Source of the DNA: Isotricha intestinalis
Taxonomy: Eukaryota; Ciliophora; Litostomatea; Vestibuliferida; Isotrichidae
NCBI GenBank assembly: GCA_023807065.1
Contig: JAJJLU010000502.1
Span: 1 to 36,073, forward strand
Direction of reading: 5' to 3'
Length of the DNA: 36,073 nucleotides
Positions within the stretch are counted from its first letter, which is position 1; every line of letters starts with the position of its first letter. Below, in pieces: positions 9,079 to 19,092 of the stretch. The notes under the pieces were generated by a model. That model saw nothing but the letters and a program-made list of their open reading frames with translations. It was not told the DNA's origin and did not search any database. Made by a program: the position numbers and the translations under genes.

Positions 9079-9837
9079 ATGAATTCTTATCATTTTCTAA
9101 ATCAAACACACTCAATTTTTAATAATAAATTCTCCAAAAAAAATATATTTAAAAACAATCTAAAAGCAAATAATAGTTTTTTTTCAATATCACATAAGAA
9201 ACTTAATCAAGGAGATAAAAATTTAAAATTATCAATTGATATGACAAATAATATTTTTAAATTTTCAAATTCGAAAAAATATATATTAAATACAGATGAA
9301 AATATTGAAAAAAAAATTAATAATAAACATAAATCAGTTTTAAGTCAAGATTATTATTCATTTATTTATAATAATAATAAAACAAGAAATTTAAATTTAA
9401 ACTCTTATTCAACAGAAAAAAAAACTAAAAAACGAAATAATTTTTCAATGAGATTAAAAACTCAAAATTCAGGTTTTAATTTTTATTCAGTTAATGGGAG
9501 TCCAAATATAAATAAATTTATGAAAATACAAACAAATACTGAAAATAAAAAATTTATTGTTAATAAAAGTAAAATAAATAATAATAGTAAAGAAGATGAA
9601 AAAGTAGATAATAGTAATCATAAGAAAATAGACAGAAACAAATTTTTAGGTTTATTAAAAGCAAATTCAATAAAAAATAATGAATTATTTGAAAACAACA
9701 AGCCTTTAAATTTAAAGCTCAGAAAAAATCCAAAAAAAATATATTTTGAAACTACTTTACCATCACCTGAAGAAAATCATTTTTATATAGTTAATAATAT
9801 ACAAAAAGTAAATAATTTAAATAATAATATAAATTAA
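9079..9837 (+). CDS. Asn/Lys/Ser-rich low-complexity protein, 252 aa
   Basis: An intact frame with ATG in an A-rich context, 47 bases after the previous stop, so probably its own transcript. The product is almost wholly low-complexity, with Asn, Lys, Ser, Ile and Phe dominating. It is basic and predicted disordered, with no membrane segment or recognised domain. Composition resembles other Asn-rich proteins here (19093-20037) but no alignable motif was found. It is convergent with the exchanger gene, 59 bases apart. I trust it as coding because the frame is long relative to the stop density of this DNA, not because of homology. Confidence 0.65.
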   Translation: MNSYHFLNQTHSIFNNKFSKKNIFKNNLKANNSFFSISHKKLNQGDKNLKLSIDMTNNIFKFSNSKKYILNTDENIEKKINNKHKSVLSQDYYSFIYNNNKTRNLNLNSYSTEKKTKKRNNFSMRLKTQNSGFNFYSVNGSPNINKFMKIQTNTENKKFIVNKSKINNNSKEDEKVDNSNHKKIDRNKFLGLLKANSIKNNELFENNKPLNLKLRKNPKKIYFETTLPSPEENHFYIVNNIQKVNNLNNNIN

Positions 9838-9896
9838 AAAAAATTAGATTCATTAAAATCAATAATTTAAATAAAAAAACCCTTCAAAAAAAAAAC

Positions 9897-11720
9897 CTAA
9901 ACTTTATCATCCCATTGAAAAACAAATGAAATAAGAACAATACCAAGAAAATAAACAAAATAAGAAGAATATCCAAAAATACAAGTTTTTCTTTTAATAT
10001 CAAATTTCATAATAATTCCATTAATCATCAATTGAATAACATCAAAAACAACAAGAATAAAAGCCATAATAATGACTCTAATCTTAAAAATTTGAAAATC
10101 AGTTGTACCACTTTTTTCAGCTAAGCAGCCTTGAATTAAGCAGACTCCAAATCCACAAAGCAGTCCAAAAACAGGACCACCAATAGCACCACTTAAAGCC
10201 ATTTCAGCATATCCACCATTTGCAAGTGAACATTCAACAACAAAATCTGGTGTGGCATTACCATATGCAACTATTGTCATTATTAGGAACGTATCTGGTA
10301 ATTTTATTGGTAATAATACTTTTATTGCTGTTATTATATTCATTAATATACTTGATGATGTGTATATCCATAATATTGCAGTTAGTAATGCTGGTATTAA
10401 TAACATCCATGGACAATTTGGTAATGAACCACGATATGTTTTTCTATTTATTATGTAACATAATATTAACATCATTGAATAGTATATTATCACTTTTATG
10501 TAATGAACTCTGTATAAATTAAATAAATTTAAAGAAAAAGATAAAAAGATATTTACTGTTATTGGCCAAAATGTAAATAAGGTTTTATTCCAATTTGATT
10601 GTTCAAATGGAGGAATTGTTAATTTTCTTATTGAATCAAATACTGTGTTTACTAGGATTGAAAATATTTTTTCAAATGTATTTTTTTTTTCCCATGGCTT
10701 TTCTGATAAATACATATCTAATAACATTATTTTAAATTTAGAATAATTTGCTACATTTATATGACTTTCACTAAAATTAATAGATTGTCTTGCAGCACCT
10801 AATGACGCACGAGTTACTGCTTTTTTTACCATAAATAAATTTTGCATTACTTCATTAATATCCCATTCTTTTTTCTTTATTTTTTTTTCTTTTTTATTAT
10901 CTCCAACTTCAAAATTTTCACCTGGAAATTGATCACTATTGGCATTATCTTTATTTTCATTAGAGTCATCATTAATATTTTCATTGATAATTTCATCATC
11001 ATCTTCATCATAAATTTTCGTAACAAAATCTTCTTGAACGGAATATAAATTTTCTTCTAATTCACTTTTTTTAGAATTTTTTTCCATAAGAACGCAAATA
11101 CCAACATAAAGGAAATATAAGCATAGAAAAAGAATAGCTTCAATTAATTTAACTTCTCCTTTAAATCCATAGAAAGCGACAACTCCTAACCCAATTAAAT
11201 AAGTAGATAAATCTCTAATGAAATTAACACCAACAACTTTGACTCCTTTTCCAAGGAAAATAACAGTTGACATAATCATTCCTAAAATTAAATTACCTCC
11301 TCCTAAAAGAGAACAAAATGAAGTTTTAACTCCTGATTCAGCACCAGCTAATATAGCAACAATAACATCAGGAGACATGTTACCTAAAGCAATTAATGTT
11401 AAACCTGCTAAATTTTGACTCATATGCATTTTCTCTGCTATTGCTCCTAATATTTTTGCTGAATAATAATGACCTGTTGTTCCTGCAAAGTAAAAACATA
11501 AAAACATTATTAAGAAAAACATTGGAAGAGATATATATGATATTTTTATGTAACAATAATGAAGAGCTAAAATGTTGAAATATTTCCCTTTACAAAAAGT
11601 TCGAGCCAATTCACATGCGTTATTTGGAAGAGGGTGGAAATTTTGCCAAATACATTCATCTTTTTCTTCTGTTGTATTTGATAAGAAAGAAAATGCTAGA
11701 TTGGTTAGGTTAGATTGCAT
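9897..11720 (-). CDS. Sodium/calcium exchanger-superfamily antiporter (NCLX/CCX type)
   Basis: A 607-residue polytopic membrane protein. Two inverted alpha-repeats carry the ion-binding signatures: LIALGNMSPDVIVAIL (109-124; G-N-x-x-P-D at 113-118) and IVAYGNATPDFVVE (near 483-496; GNATPD 487-492). The N-terminal lumenal part is Cys-rich (CIWQNFHPLPNNACEL ... CKGKYFNILALHYC), as in NCLX/CCX proteins. A large charged cytosolic loop (about 215-290, acidic then KKEKKIKKKEWD) separates two membrane blocks of roughly five or six helices each. The family exchanges Ca2+ or other cations for Na+, H+ or K+ across mitochondrial, vacuolar or ER membranes. Stop is TAG. Confidence 0.9.
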   Translation of the reverse strand: MQSNLTNLAFSFLSNTTEEKDECIWQNFHPLPNNACELARTFCKGKYFNILALHYCYIKISYISLPMFFLIMFLCFYFAGTTGHYYSAKILGAIAEKMHMSQNLAGLTLIALGNMSPDVIVAILAGAESGVKTSFCSLLGGGNLILGMIMSTVIFLGKGVKVVGVNFIRDLSTYLIGLGVVAFYGFKGEVKLIEAILFLCLYFLYVGICVLMEKNSKKSELEENLYSVQEDFVTKIYDEDDDEIINENINDDSNENKDNANSDQFPGENFEVGDNKKEKKIKKKEWDINEVMQNLFMVKKAVTRASLGAARQSINFSESHINVANYSKFKIMLLDMYLSEKPWEKKNTFEKIFSILVNTVFDSIRKLTIPPFEQSNWNKTLFTFWPITVNIFLSFSLNLFNLYRVHYIKVIIYYSMMLILCYIINRKTYRGSLPNCPWMLLIPALLTAILWIYTSSSILMNIITAIKVLLPIKLPDTFLIMTIVAYGNATPDFVVECSLANGGYAEMALSGAIGGPVFGLLCGFGVCLIQGCLAEKSGTTDFQIFKIRVIIMAFILVVFDVIQLMINGIIMKFDIKRKTCIFGYSSYFVYFLGIVLISFVFQWDDKV

Positions 11721-12577
11721 TTTTTAATTTTTTTATTTTTATTCTTTTTTTTTAATGTTTTTTGTATTTTTGAGATTTATTCAATTATTTTAAAATAATT
11801 TTTCTAATATAGATTTTTTATTTTAAAGTAAATAAAAGTATTAAGACAAATATAAAGATATGAATAGAGATATAGATTTAGAGTAATGAAAAGGTAGAGA
11901 GAACTTTGGGAAACAGAAAATATTTCCATCCTAATCATAGTAAAGTTTATTTCATAAAACAGATAAAAAGTATAAACATTATATTATAAACAAAAGAGAT
12001 TTAAAAAGGTATAATTATTTACATTCAAATCCTATAACTATAAAACACCCAATTATCATATGTTAATTGATTAATGTTGAAATTTTATTTATGATTCAAA
12101 TCTAATATTCATTATCTCTTTTTATTAATTTTAATTTTTTATTTCTATTTTCCAATTATTATATATTCTATAATCATTCAATGAAAAAAACATATTTTTA
12201 AATTAACAATATAAATTTTGTTTTGTATTTATTTTATTAGTATCTTAAAAAAAAAATAATTTATACATTTCCAAAATAAAACTCAACTCTTTCTTATTTA
12301 AATAAAGTAAATATTTTTTATTTCTTCAATGATTATATATTCTATTTGTTTTATTGAAGAATTTTTTTGCAAATATTTTATTTATTAATTTAAAAAACTT
12401 AATTTTTTTGAAATTTACATAAGTTTAAATTTTAAAATAAGCTAAAAATCAAATATAAAATACAATTTCTCTAAAAAAATACAAAAATCATAAATCACTC
12501 ATTTCCAAAAATCATAATTTTAAAAAATAATATATAAATTAAACATTTTTTTAAAAAAAAACACCAAATAATTTATC
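11721..12577. other. Intergenic region, about 860 bases, no gene recognised
   Basis: The longest gene-free stretch here, between two minus-strand genes. A plus-strand open segment around 11883-11987 reads SNEKVERTLGNRKYF..., but stops bound it closely (about 35 codons). It could be a relic or chance. No tRNA, repeat array or strong hairpin was seen. Confidence 0.5.
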
Positions 12578-13498
12578 TTAATCATAACAATTTCTCTTTG
12601 GTTTATAATAAATAATAGTTAATAACTTATGTTTATACCTTTGAGAAGTAGAAGTTCTTACATATTTTTCTTCTTTTCCAACTTTACAACAATTACAACA
12701 ATGATTTAAATTAACATGAGGGCAACTTAAAATATTTTTATAACAAGAATTTTCACTTAAAATATCTTTTTCAACAAAATGTAAATATTTTTTTTTTCCA
12801 ATTACATTTTGTCTTGTATTATAATCAATATCATAAAAATTAACATAATGAGGAGGAATATTAGGAGCATCAATATTCATTTCTAATCTTTTAGGTGTAT
12901 AACAATTATATTCATTTTTATTTTTTATTTTTTTTTTCTCTTTTTCCTTTTCTTTTTCTTTAATAACATTTTCTTTTTTTTCTTCTTCCTTTTCAGGAGG
13001 AATATAATCAGTTAAATCAATAACATTATTAACATTTCCACTTCCATCATTTAAAGTAGGATAATTATTTGCACATTTCCAAACATTATCAACAACAAAT
13101 TTAAATTGATGTATGCTTTTAGGTAAATTAATATTAAATTCAAAAATTCCATTTTGTGGATTTTTAACCATTTCAATAAATACAGTCCAATTAGATAAAA
13201 AACTTCCAGTAATTGAAACTTTATTTCCTCCTTCTTTCCATTCAAATTTAAATGGTATTCTTTCATCTTTTTTTGATATTGTTGTTTCTTCTTTTGTTTT
13301 TGTTTCTGATGATGATGATATTGAAGATGTGTCTTCTTGATTTCTTTTTTTTTTATTTTTATTATTTTTTGTAGATGATGTATCACTCTTCATTCCTTTA
13401 TAACTACTTATTTCATTCCATTGAATTGATGAATCTTCTGTTTTCTCATTCATTAAATTATTTTCATCATCTTTACTATGACTACTTTGTGTTCCCAT
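12578..13498 (-). CDS. PRKAB: AMP-activated protein kinase beta subunit (glycogen-binding CBM48 + ASC domain)
   Basis: A 306-residue AMPK beta subunit, the scaffold joining the alpha catalytic and gamma nucleotide-sensing subunits. Residues about 80-163 form the CBM48 glycogen-binding module (PFKFEWKEGGNKVSITGSF, NW at 103-104, HQFKFVVDNVW at 130-140, GNVNNVIDL). The two key tryptophans are kept. After a Lys/Glu-rich linker (168-195), residues about 205-300 are the ASC (AMPKBI) domain: PPHYVNFYDIDY, then PHVNLNHCC and TSTSQRYKHKLLTIIYYKP. The N-terminus MGTQSSHSK has Gly2 and Ser6, a good myristoylation signal, as in animal AMPK beta. Odd: a Cys-rich patch (HCCNCCK, 266-272) sits in the ASC domain. 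Confidence 0.93.
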   Translation of the reverse strand: MGTQSSHSKDDENNLMNEKTEDSSIQWNEISSYKGMKSDTSSTKNNKNKKKRNQEDTSSISSSSETKTKEETTISKKDERIPFKFEWKEGGNKVSITGSFLSNWTVFIEMVKNPQNGIFEFNINLPKSIHQFKFVVDNVWKCANNYPTLNDGSGNVNNVIDLTDYIPPEKEEEKKENVIKEKEKEKEKKKIKNKNEYNCYTPKRLEMNIDAPNIPPHYVNFYDIDYNTRQNVIGKKKYLHFVEKDILSENSCYKNILSCPHVNLNHCCNCCKVGKEEKYVRTSTSQRYKHKLLTIIYYKPKRNCYD

Positions 13499-13705
13499 AT
13501 TAAATGAAGATTATGTTATTTTTATATATATTTTTATATATTTTTTTTATTAATAATTTAAAATTGATATTTTTATATTTGTTTATTGGAAATAAATTTA
13601 ATTTTTTATTTTGAAAACAATGATTTTTCTATTTTTTAAATCATTGTTAAAATAGATTAAAAAAATAATTTTTAAAACTTTTTTCCCTTTTGAAAATTTT
13701 ACTTT
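13499..13705. other. Spacer before the AMPK beta gene
   Basis: A 207-base A+T-rich gap between the AMPK beta start and the TUBGCP3 stop, both on the minus strand. No gene. It must hold the AMPK beta promoter. Confidence 0.4.
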
Positions 13706-16700
13706 TTATATATCATCTTCATTATCCTCATTATTATTATTTTCATCACCATCATTTTCATTATTAATATTTTCATCATCATTATTGTTATTATCAATAT
13801 TTTCATTATCATTATTTTCAAGATCAATATTATTATTATTATTATTATTTTCAATAAATTCATCTTCATTCATATTATTATTAAAACTTTCTTCTTTTTC
13901 ATATTGTTCATCACCATCATTCTCTGAATCAATATTATTATTGCTATATTTTTTCCTATCTTCTTCTTCTCTATTTATTTTATCAATCATTTCTTGTTCT
14001 TGTTTATTTTCATTTTCTTTTTCTAAAAATGAATAATAATCATTATAATCAAGTTTCATTGCTAAATATTTTAAATTTCCTTTCCCAAAATATTCTATTG
14101 TATTGATTAAGTCTGTGATTTGTTCTTTGAAATTTTCAAATAAAACAGAAATTTGATTAGCTGCTTCATTCGTATAATTATTATTTAAATTTATTAAATC
14201 ATTATTATTGTTATTTCTGTTTTCATAATTAAATTCATAAAATGAAGTAGTTAAAACATCAAAAGCAGTTCTAAATCTCATAATTAAATCAAAAATTTTA
14301 ATTATTTTTTTATACAAAGTAGAATTTTCTTGATTTAATAAGCATTGACTAATTATATTTTCAACAAAATTTTTATGTAACTCAATTAATTCATCTAATT
14401 TTTTAATTTTAGGTATTTTTTCAATAATAGTTTTATATTGAGTTTCAAGAACTTCAAGAGCTAAATAATTATGTAAATTATTAATAAAATGAATAACTTG
14501 TTGATTAAATAAAATAGCTCTTTGAATAACACTTCTCATTCTATTATATTTATTTCCAAAAGTTCTTGAAAAATTCATAAATTTTCTCCAAACTTGATGA
14601 TCTTGACTATATTCTAATCTTTTTATTTTCCAAAAGAAGAAAAATAATTTTTGATATTCTTTTAATAAATTTTTATTAAAAATTACAGTAAGAGGAACTT
14701 CAACATTATATTCAAGTACAAAAATATCCCATCCTGTATCACCAGTTGAAACATCTAATAATTTTATATTTAGTTTATTTAAACATTCTTTATCATTAAA
14801 TTGAGCATTTGTGGCTCTTATTGCAGTTTCTAAATTAGCTTGAAGATTATGCTTATATATATGTAAAGCTGGTTTTTTTAATTCTTCAAATAAAGATTCC
14901 ATTAAACTTTGCATCATATCACCTTGTCCTAATAAAAGATATTTATTTATACTATCTAAATTTTCCCTGAAATGGAATTTTGAATAAATTAGATTTATTA
15001 CTTCTTTATTTATTAAAATATGAATTAAATCTATATTATTTATTAAAGATTGTAGAAAATCTGTTTCTTCATTATTTTCATATTGGTTTATGTTAATATT
15101 TTGATTATTTATGTTGTTTTGAATATTATAATTATTAATATTATTTATATTATTTGGTATTATGTTATTTAGATTATTTGGATTTTGAAGATTTGTGTTA
15201 ATAATATTAGAATTATTATTATAATTTATGAGATTATTGTTTGGAAAATTATTATTATTTAATTGAGATTGAATTAATTGATTATCGTTATTTGGTATTA
15301 TTAAAGCTTGACTATTTTTATTCTGTTCCAAAATTTCTTTTTCATTTTTATCTTCAGGATATTTAATTAAAATCCTATCAGGAGGTTCATTAAATAAATA
15401 ATTAATAAAACTAAGACAACTTTTATAAGATTTAATATCAATAAATTTATTATCTTTTTCTCTATATTCCTCAGGTAGAACATATTTAAAATTTTGTAAA
15501 TTATTTATATTTTCATTTTCAAAATCTAAATCCATATTACTTTCCTTTTCATTTTCCTTTCTTTTATTTATATAATAATTATCAATTTCCTTAATTAAAA
15601 TATCTTTCAACTTTAATAAACTATAACTATTTTCTCCACAATAATTTCTAATAAAATGAATACATTTTCCAATTTCAAAAATTTTAATCACTAAATCTTT
15701 ATTTAAAAAATTAGGAATATTTTTATATATAATTTGATATTTTAAATTCCATAAATCATCATCATTAATTTTATCAAGTATATCAACAAAAAATTCTTTA
15801 TAAGGATCTTTTAAATCTCCATATTGAATCCAATTTTTAATAAAATTAAAAAAAGGTTTTAAAACTTCATCTAAAACACTTTTAAGATAAATTTCGCCTC
15901 CTGAATAATAAACATAAGAAAAAATTTGAGAAACAATTGAAGATCCTCTTAATTTATATACTGATTCACATGCTAAAGAAAGCCATCTCATTCTTTCTAT
16001 TGGTTCTTTTGTCCATAAAATTAAATTTTTTAAAGTTAAATCTTCATTTGAAGAATATATTTTTTTATAATTTAAATTTTGATTTTCATTAATTAAATCA
16101 TTAGGTGCTGAGTTATCAAGATAATTTTGATTGTTTTTTTTCTTAAAGAAAGATATTAATTTATAATATTCATTTAATTCATTTTGAATTGCATATGTAA
16201 ATGATTGAATAAATTGAGATGGGATGTTACTTTGATTAAAAAATGTTAAATAATTTGAAACATTTTTATAAAGCCAACCTAATTCACATAATTCTCCAAT
16301 TATATCTATTATTTCCTCTTTAAATGGAATATATTGATTTAAAATAAAAGAATCTTTTTTTACATCATATAATATATAATGACCGTTTATTCCTTGAAAA
16401 ACAAACATTAAATCATTAATTATTTCTTTCTCTGTTATCAATTGTGTTGTTTTTGATGAATCTACTATTATAGGAGATAAATTTTTTTTTTCAATATTTT
16501 GATTATTTATATTATTATTTGAATCTTTATTAAAATTTAAATTATTTATCATTTCTATATCATCTTGATTACTATTCATTTTTAAAATTGTGTTTAATAA
16601 TTCATTTGTTCCTGCAAAATTATTTGTTTCATTTTTTGGTTTTGATAAACCTAAAAGTAAATATAATATACTCCATCTATTTGAAGGAATTCTCTTTTTT

Positions 16701-16999
16701 GTTAATAAAGAATATAAACTTTGTAATCTTTGAATATAATCCATATTTCCATGATTTATTTCTGATGCTTTATCAAATAACATATTTAATATTTTACTTT
16801 CATCTTTTTGAAATATACTAAATGATGATGATAATATTCTTCTATAATAATTTATATAATTTTCTGGAAGATCTGTTTTTATTGGCATTAATGGTGAAAT
16901 TGAATGAAATAATTTCTGTAAAAAATTATTCATTTCAACAGGATCATATTTTTTAGGACTTTGATTTTTCTTTTTAGATAAATTATTCCAATTAGACAT
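13706..16999 (-). CDS. TUBGCP3: Gamma-tubulin complex component 3 (GCP3/Spc98 family)
   Basis: A 1097-residue GCP-family protein that nucleates microtubules with gamma-tubulin. LMFVFQGINGHYIL at 197-210, followed by ELCELGWLYK (236-245), matches GCP3 'YVFQGIDGkhI ... lsELGWLh' better than GCP2. The GRIP1 half continues with ELNEYYKLISFF, TLKNLILWTKEPIERMRWL and FFNFIKNWIQYGDLKDPYKEFFV. An Asn-rich linker (about 575-660) separates it from the GRIP2 gamma-tubulin-binding half, with FHFRENLDSINKYLLLGQGDM, YNVEVPLTVIF and WKIKRLEY. The last 90 residues are an Asn/Asp/Glu acidic tail encoded by AAT/GAT runs (13829-13850 is a pure ATT tract). It shares a 91-base divergent promoter region with the sirtuin gene. 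Confidence 0.92.
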   Translation of the reverse strand: MSNWNNLSKKKNQSPKKYDPVEMNNFLQKLFHSISPLMPIKTDLPENYINYYRRILSSSFSIFQKDESKILNMLFDKASEINHGNMDYIQRLQSLYSLLTKKRIPSNRWSILYLLLGLSKPKNETNNFAGTNELLNTILKMNSNQDDIEMINNLNFNKDSNNNINNQNIEKKNLSPIIVDSSKTTQLITEKEIINDLMFVFQGINGHYILYDVKKDSFILNQYIPFKEEIIDIIGELCELGWLYKNVSNYLTFFNQSNIPSQFIQSFTYAIQNELNEYYKLISFFKKKNNQNYLDNSAPNDLINENQNLNYKKIYSSNEDLTLKNLILWTKEPIERMRWLSLACESVYKLRGSSIVSQIFSYVYYSGGEIYLKSVLDEVLKPFFNFIKNWIQYGDLKDPYKEFFVDILDKINDDDLWNLKYQIIYKNIPNFLNKDLVIKIFEIGKCIHFIRNYCGENSYSLLKLKDILIKEIDNYYINKRKENEKESNMDLDFENENINNLQNFKYVLPEEYREKDNKFIDIKSYKSCLSFINYLFNEPPDRILIKYPEDKNEKEILEQNKNSQALIIPNNDNQLIQSQLNNNNFPNNNLINYNNNSNIINTNLQNPNNLNNIIPNNINNINNYNIQNNINNQNININQYENNEETDFLQSLINNIDLIHILINKEVINLIYSKFHFRENLDSINKYLLLGQGDMMQSLMESLFEELKKPALHIYKHNLQANLETAIRATNAQFNDKECLNKLNIKLLDVSTGDTGWDIFVLEYNVEVPLTVIFNKNLLKEYQKLFFFFWKIKRLEYSQDHQVWRKFMNFSRTFGNKYNRMRSVIQRAILFNQQVIHFINNLHNYLALEVLETQYKTIIEKIPKIKKLDELIELHKNFVENIISQCLLNQENSTLYKKIIKIFDLIMRFRTAFDVLTTSFYEFNYENRNNNNNDLINLNNNYTNEAANQISVLFENFKEQITDLINTIEYFGKGNLKYLAMKLDYNDYYSFLEKENENKQEQEMIDKINREEEDRKKYSNNNIDSENDGDEQYEKEESFNNNMNEDEFIENNNNNNNIDLENNDNENIDNNNNDDENINNENDGDENNNNEDNEDDI

Positions 17000-17090
17000 A
17001 TTAATATTAAATTTAAAATTAAAAAAATATTTTTTATTTAAAATAATTCAAAAAGGTTTAAAAAAAACAAAAAAAAAAACATTATAAAAA
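17000..17090. promoter_or_regulatory. Divergent intergenic promoter region
   Basis: Only 91 bases separate the start codons of TUBGCP3 (minus) and the sirtuin (plus). They must hold both promoters. The sequence is A/T homopolymer-rich, with an A-rich run directly before the sirtuin ATG. No discrete motif is recognised. Confidence 0.4.
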
Positions 17091-17966
17091 ATGGGAGCAA
17101 AACTGCAAACATTAGGTGATGAATCCCACCCTGAAAAATACAAGGAAATAATAGATGGTTTAAAAGAAAATAAATTTCATAATATAACATTTATAACAGG
17201 AGCAGGAATATCAACATCAGCTGGAATTCCAGATTTTCGTTCACGTGGAGGTCTTTTTGAGCAAACTCAAAAAAAATATAATTTATCATCCCCAGAGCAA
17301 TTTTTCCATATAAATCTCTTTTACAAACATCCAGAATATTTTTATGATTTTTGTAAAGGTTTCAACATAGATCATTGTAAACCAACAATAACTCATTTAT
17401 TTCAAGGTTTTCTTTTTCAGAAAAAATTATTAAATAGAATATTTACTCAAAATATCGATGGTTTAGAATTAAAAGGTGGTTGTCCTAGGAATAAAGTTAC
17501 TTTTGCTCATGGAACAATTACTAAAGCTTCATGTCCTGAATGTTTAAAAGTATATGATTTAAATGAATTAAAAAATCATATTGATCAAGGAAAAATTATG
17601 TATTGTACTGATGATGGAAAGCCTATTAAACCTAGTGTTGTTTTTTATGGTGAAAGTTTACCTCAAAGTTTTTTTAATGAATTTAATGATATTAAAAAAG
17701 CTGATTTAACTTTTATTATGGGAACTGGATTAAAAGTATTTCCTTTTAATAGATTACCTCATGAAGTTAGTAAAGAGAGTTGGAGAGTACTTATTAATAG
17801 AGAAAAAGTAAGTGGAGCTTGGTTTACTACTAATTGGTTTGGATTTGATGTTGAGACTAAAAAAGATTTATTTTTAGAAGGAAATACTGATGATGTTGTT
17901 ATGAGAATTGTTGAGGATTGTGGATGGAAAAAAGAATTTGAAGATTATAAAGCTAATTATGTTTAA
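17091..17966 (+). CDS. Sirtuin (Sir2 family NAD+-dependent protein deacylase, class I, SIRT2-like)
   Basis: A 291-residue sirtuin core with little flanking sequence. NAD+-binding TGAGISTSAGIPDFRSRGG at 36-54; FTQNIDGLE at 118-126; catalytic HG at 140-141; KPSVVFYGESLP at 180-191; MGTGLKVFPF at 210-219. Overall it fits class I (SIRT1-3). The zinc site is unusual: Cys148, Cys151 and Cys172 are present, but the fourth position (175) is Asp where Cys is nearly always found. The start MGAKLQTL has Gly2 but no Ser/Thr at position 6, so acylation is possible but not strong. The 5' half prefers A-ending codons and the 3' half T-ending ones. Confidence 0.95.
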   Translation: MGAKLQTLGDESHPEKYKEIIDGLKENKFHNITFITGAGISTSAGIPDFRSRGGLFEQTQKKYNLSSPEQFFHINLFYKHPEYFYDFCKGFNIDHCKPTITHLFQGFLFQKKLLNRIFTQNIDGLELKGGCPRNKVTFAHGTITKASCPECLKVYDLNELKNHIDQGKIMYCTDDGKPIKPSVVFYGESLPQSFFNEFNDIKKADLTFIMGTGLKVFPFNRLPHEVSKESWRVLINREKVSGAWFTTNWFGFDVETKKDLFLEGNTDDVVMRIVEDCGWKKEFEDYKANYV

Positions 17967-18024
17967 TTTTGTCTAATTTATTGAAAATGTTATTTTTATA
18001 TTTTTTATTTTTTTTTTTATTTTT

Positions 18025-18498
18025 ATGGAAAGGAAAAAAGTAGATTTGATTTTGGAAAATATTAATTCTGTTTATAAGGAGTTTAAGAAGTTTATTCAGG
18101 AGAGTTTTCCAAAATTTAAAAATTTGTGCCTTGAGGAAAATGATATTGTTTCTTGGGGAAATGATAAAGATATTAAAAATAAAAAAATTGAAGATTATTG
18201 TTATAATAAAGAAAAAGTTGATTCTGCTTTTATAAATATGAAGAATAAAAATTTGAATATAATTGAAGATATTAATAAATTAAAAAAAGAAATTGAAGAA
18301 TCTTTAAATGAATCTCCTTTTTTAACTAAAAATCCTTTAATTTGTAAATTTTTACTTGAATTACCAAGTAAAATAAATGTTATTCATTCATATTTAAATT
18401 TAATTGAAAATGAAATTAAAAATTACAAATATGAGAATATAGATATGATATTGAATATGATAAATGTTTCAATGCAAACAATAAAAATATCAAATTAA
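18025..18498 (+). CDS. Helical hypothetical protein, 157 aa
   Basis: An intact frame 58 bases after the sirtuin stop. The product is rich in Lys, Glu, Asn and Ile and predicted mostly helical, with amphipathic stretches (FKKFIQESFPKFKN; IIEDINKLKKEIEESLN; INVIHSYLNLIENEIKNYK) that suggest a helical bundle or short coiled coil. No membrane segment, signal peptide or known motif. The leader is T-rich (ATTTTT before ATG), unlike the A-rich leaders of most genes here, so the start is less certain. Function unknown. Confidence 0.65.
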   Translation: MERKKVDLILENINSVYKEFKKFIQESFPKFKNLCLEENDIVSWGNDKDIKNKKIEDYCYNKEKVDSAFINMKNKNLNIIEDINKLKKEIEESLNESPFLTKNPLICKFLLELPSKINVIHSYLNLIENEIKNYKYENIDMILNMINVSMQTIKISN

Positions 18499-19092
18499 TT
18501 ATGATTATTGAAGATAATTAAAAGAAAACATTTATAAAAGTAAATTTTATTTCAAACAATGTAATTTAAAATTATTTTTATTGAATATTATCAAATAAAT
18601 AATAATTAATTTTGATATTATTTTTCTTTATTTCATAAATTAATAAGAATAGAAAAGAAGTTATTATTAAATATTCATTTGTGATAAAAATATTGATTTA
18701 ATTGAAAAAAAATAAGAAATAAAATAAAAGAATCATTTAACAATGTTAAATACTAAATAAAAATCTTTAAATAATTCTTATCATTTTTATAATGGTTTAA
18801 AAAAAATGTTTTATTTTTTAAATAAAGAAAAGAGAATAAATAATTTAAGGTAAAAACAATAATTATTTTTTTCTCAATTTTTTAGTCCAGAAATTTTAAT
18901 ATATATGCTATTCTTTTTTTAAAATCTATTAAAATAATTGAATATTTAAAATCTCAAAAAAAACTAGATGGAGATTGAAAAATTAACTTTTAATGCAATT
19001 ATTCAATTTTTTACATTTTTTTAATTATATTTTTTTATTGTTTAATTTTTGTAAAATATAAGGTTTTATATATTTTTTTATTATTTAAAAGT
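18499..19092. other. Intergenic region with a candidate tiny spliced reading frame
   Basis: About 590 bases. A sequence with good intron form lies at 18850-18885 (GTAAAA ... CTCAATTTTTTAG). Joining across it gives a 26-codon frame from ATG 18806 to TAA 18922 containing NNLSPEILIYM. The upstream frame is also coding-like but has TAA codons. This is too short to call a gene. Confidence 0.3.

Noticed and set aside
11883..11987. Plus-strand segment SNEKVERTLGNRKYF resembling a kinase glycine loop
   Set aside because: Glycine-loop glycines are missing and stops bound it within 35 codons; probably chance.
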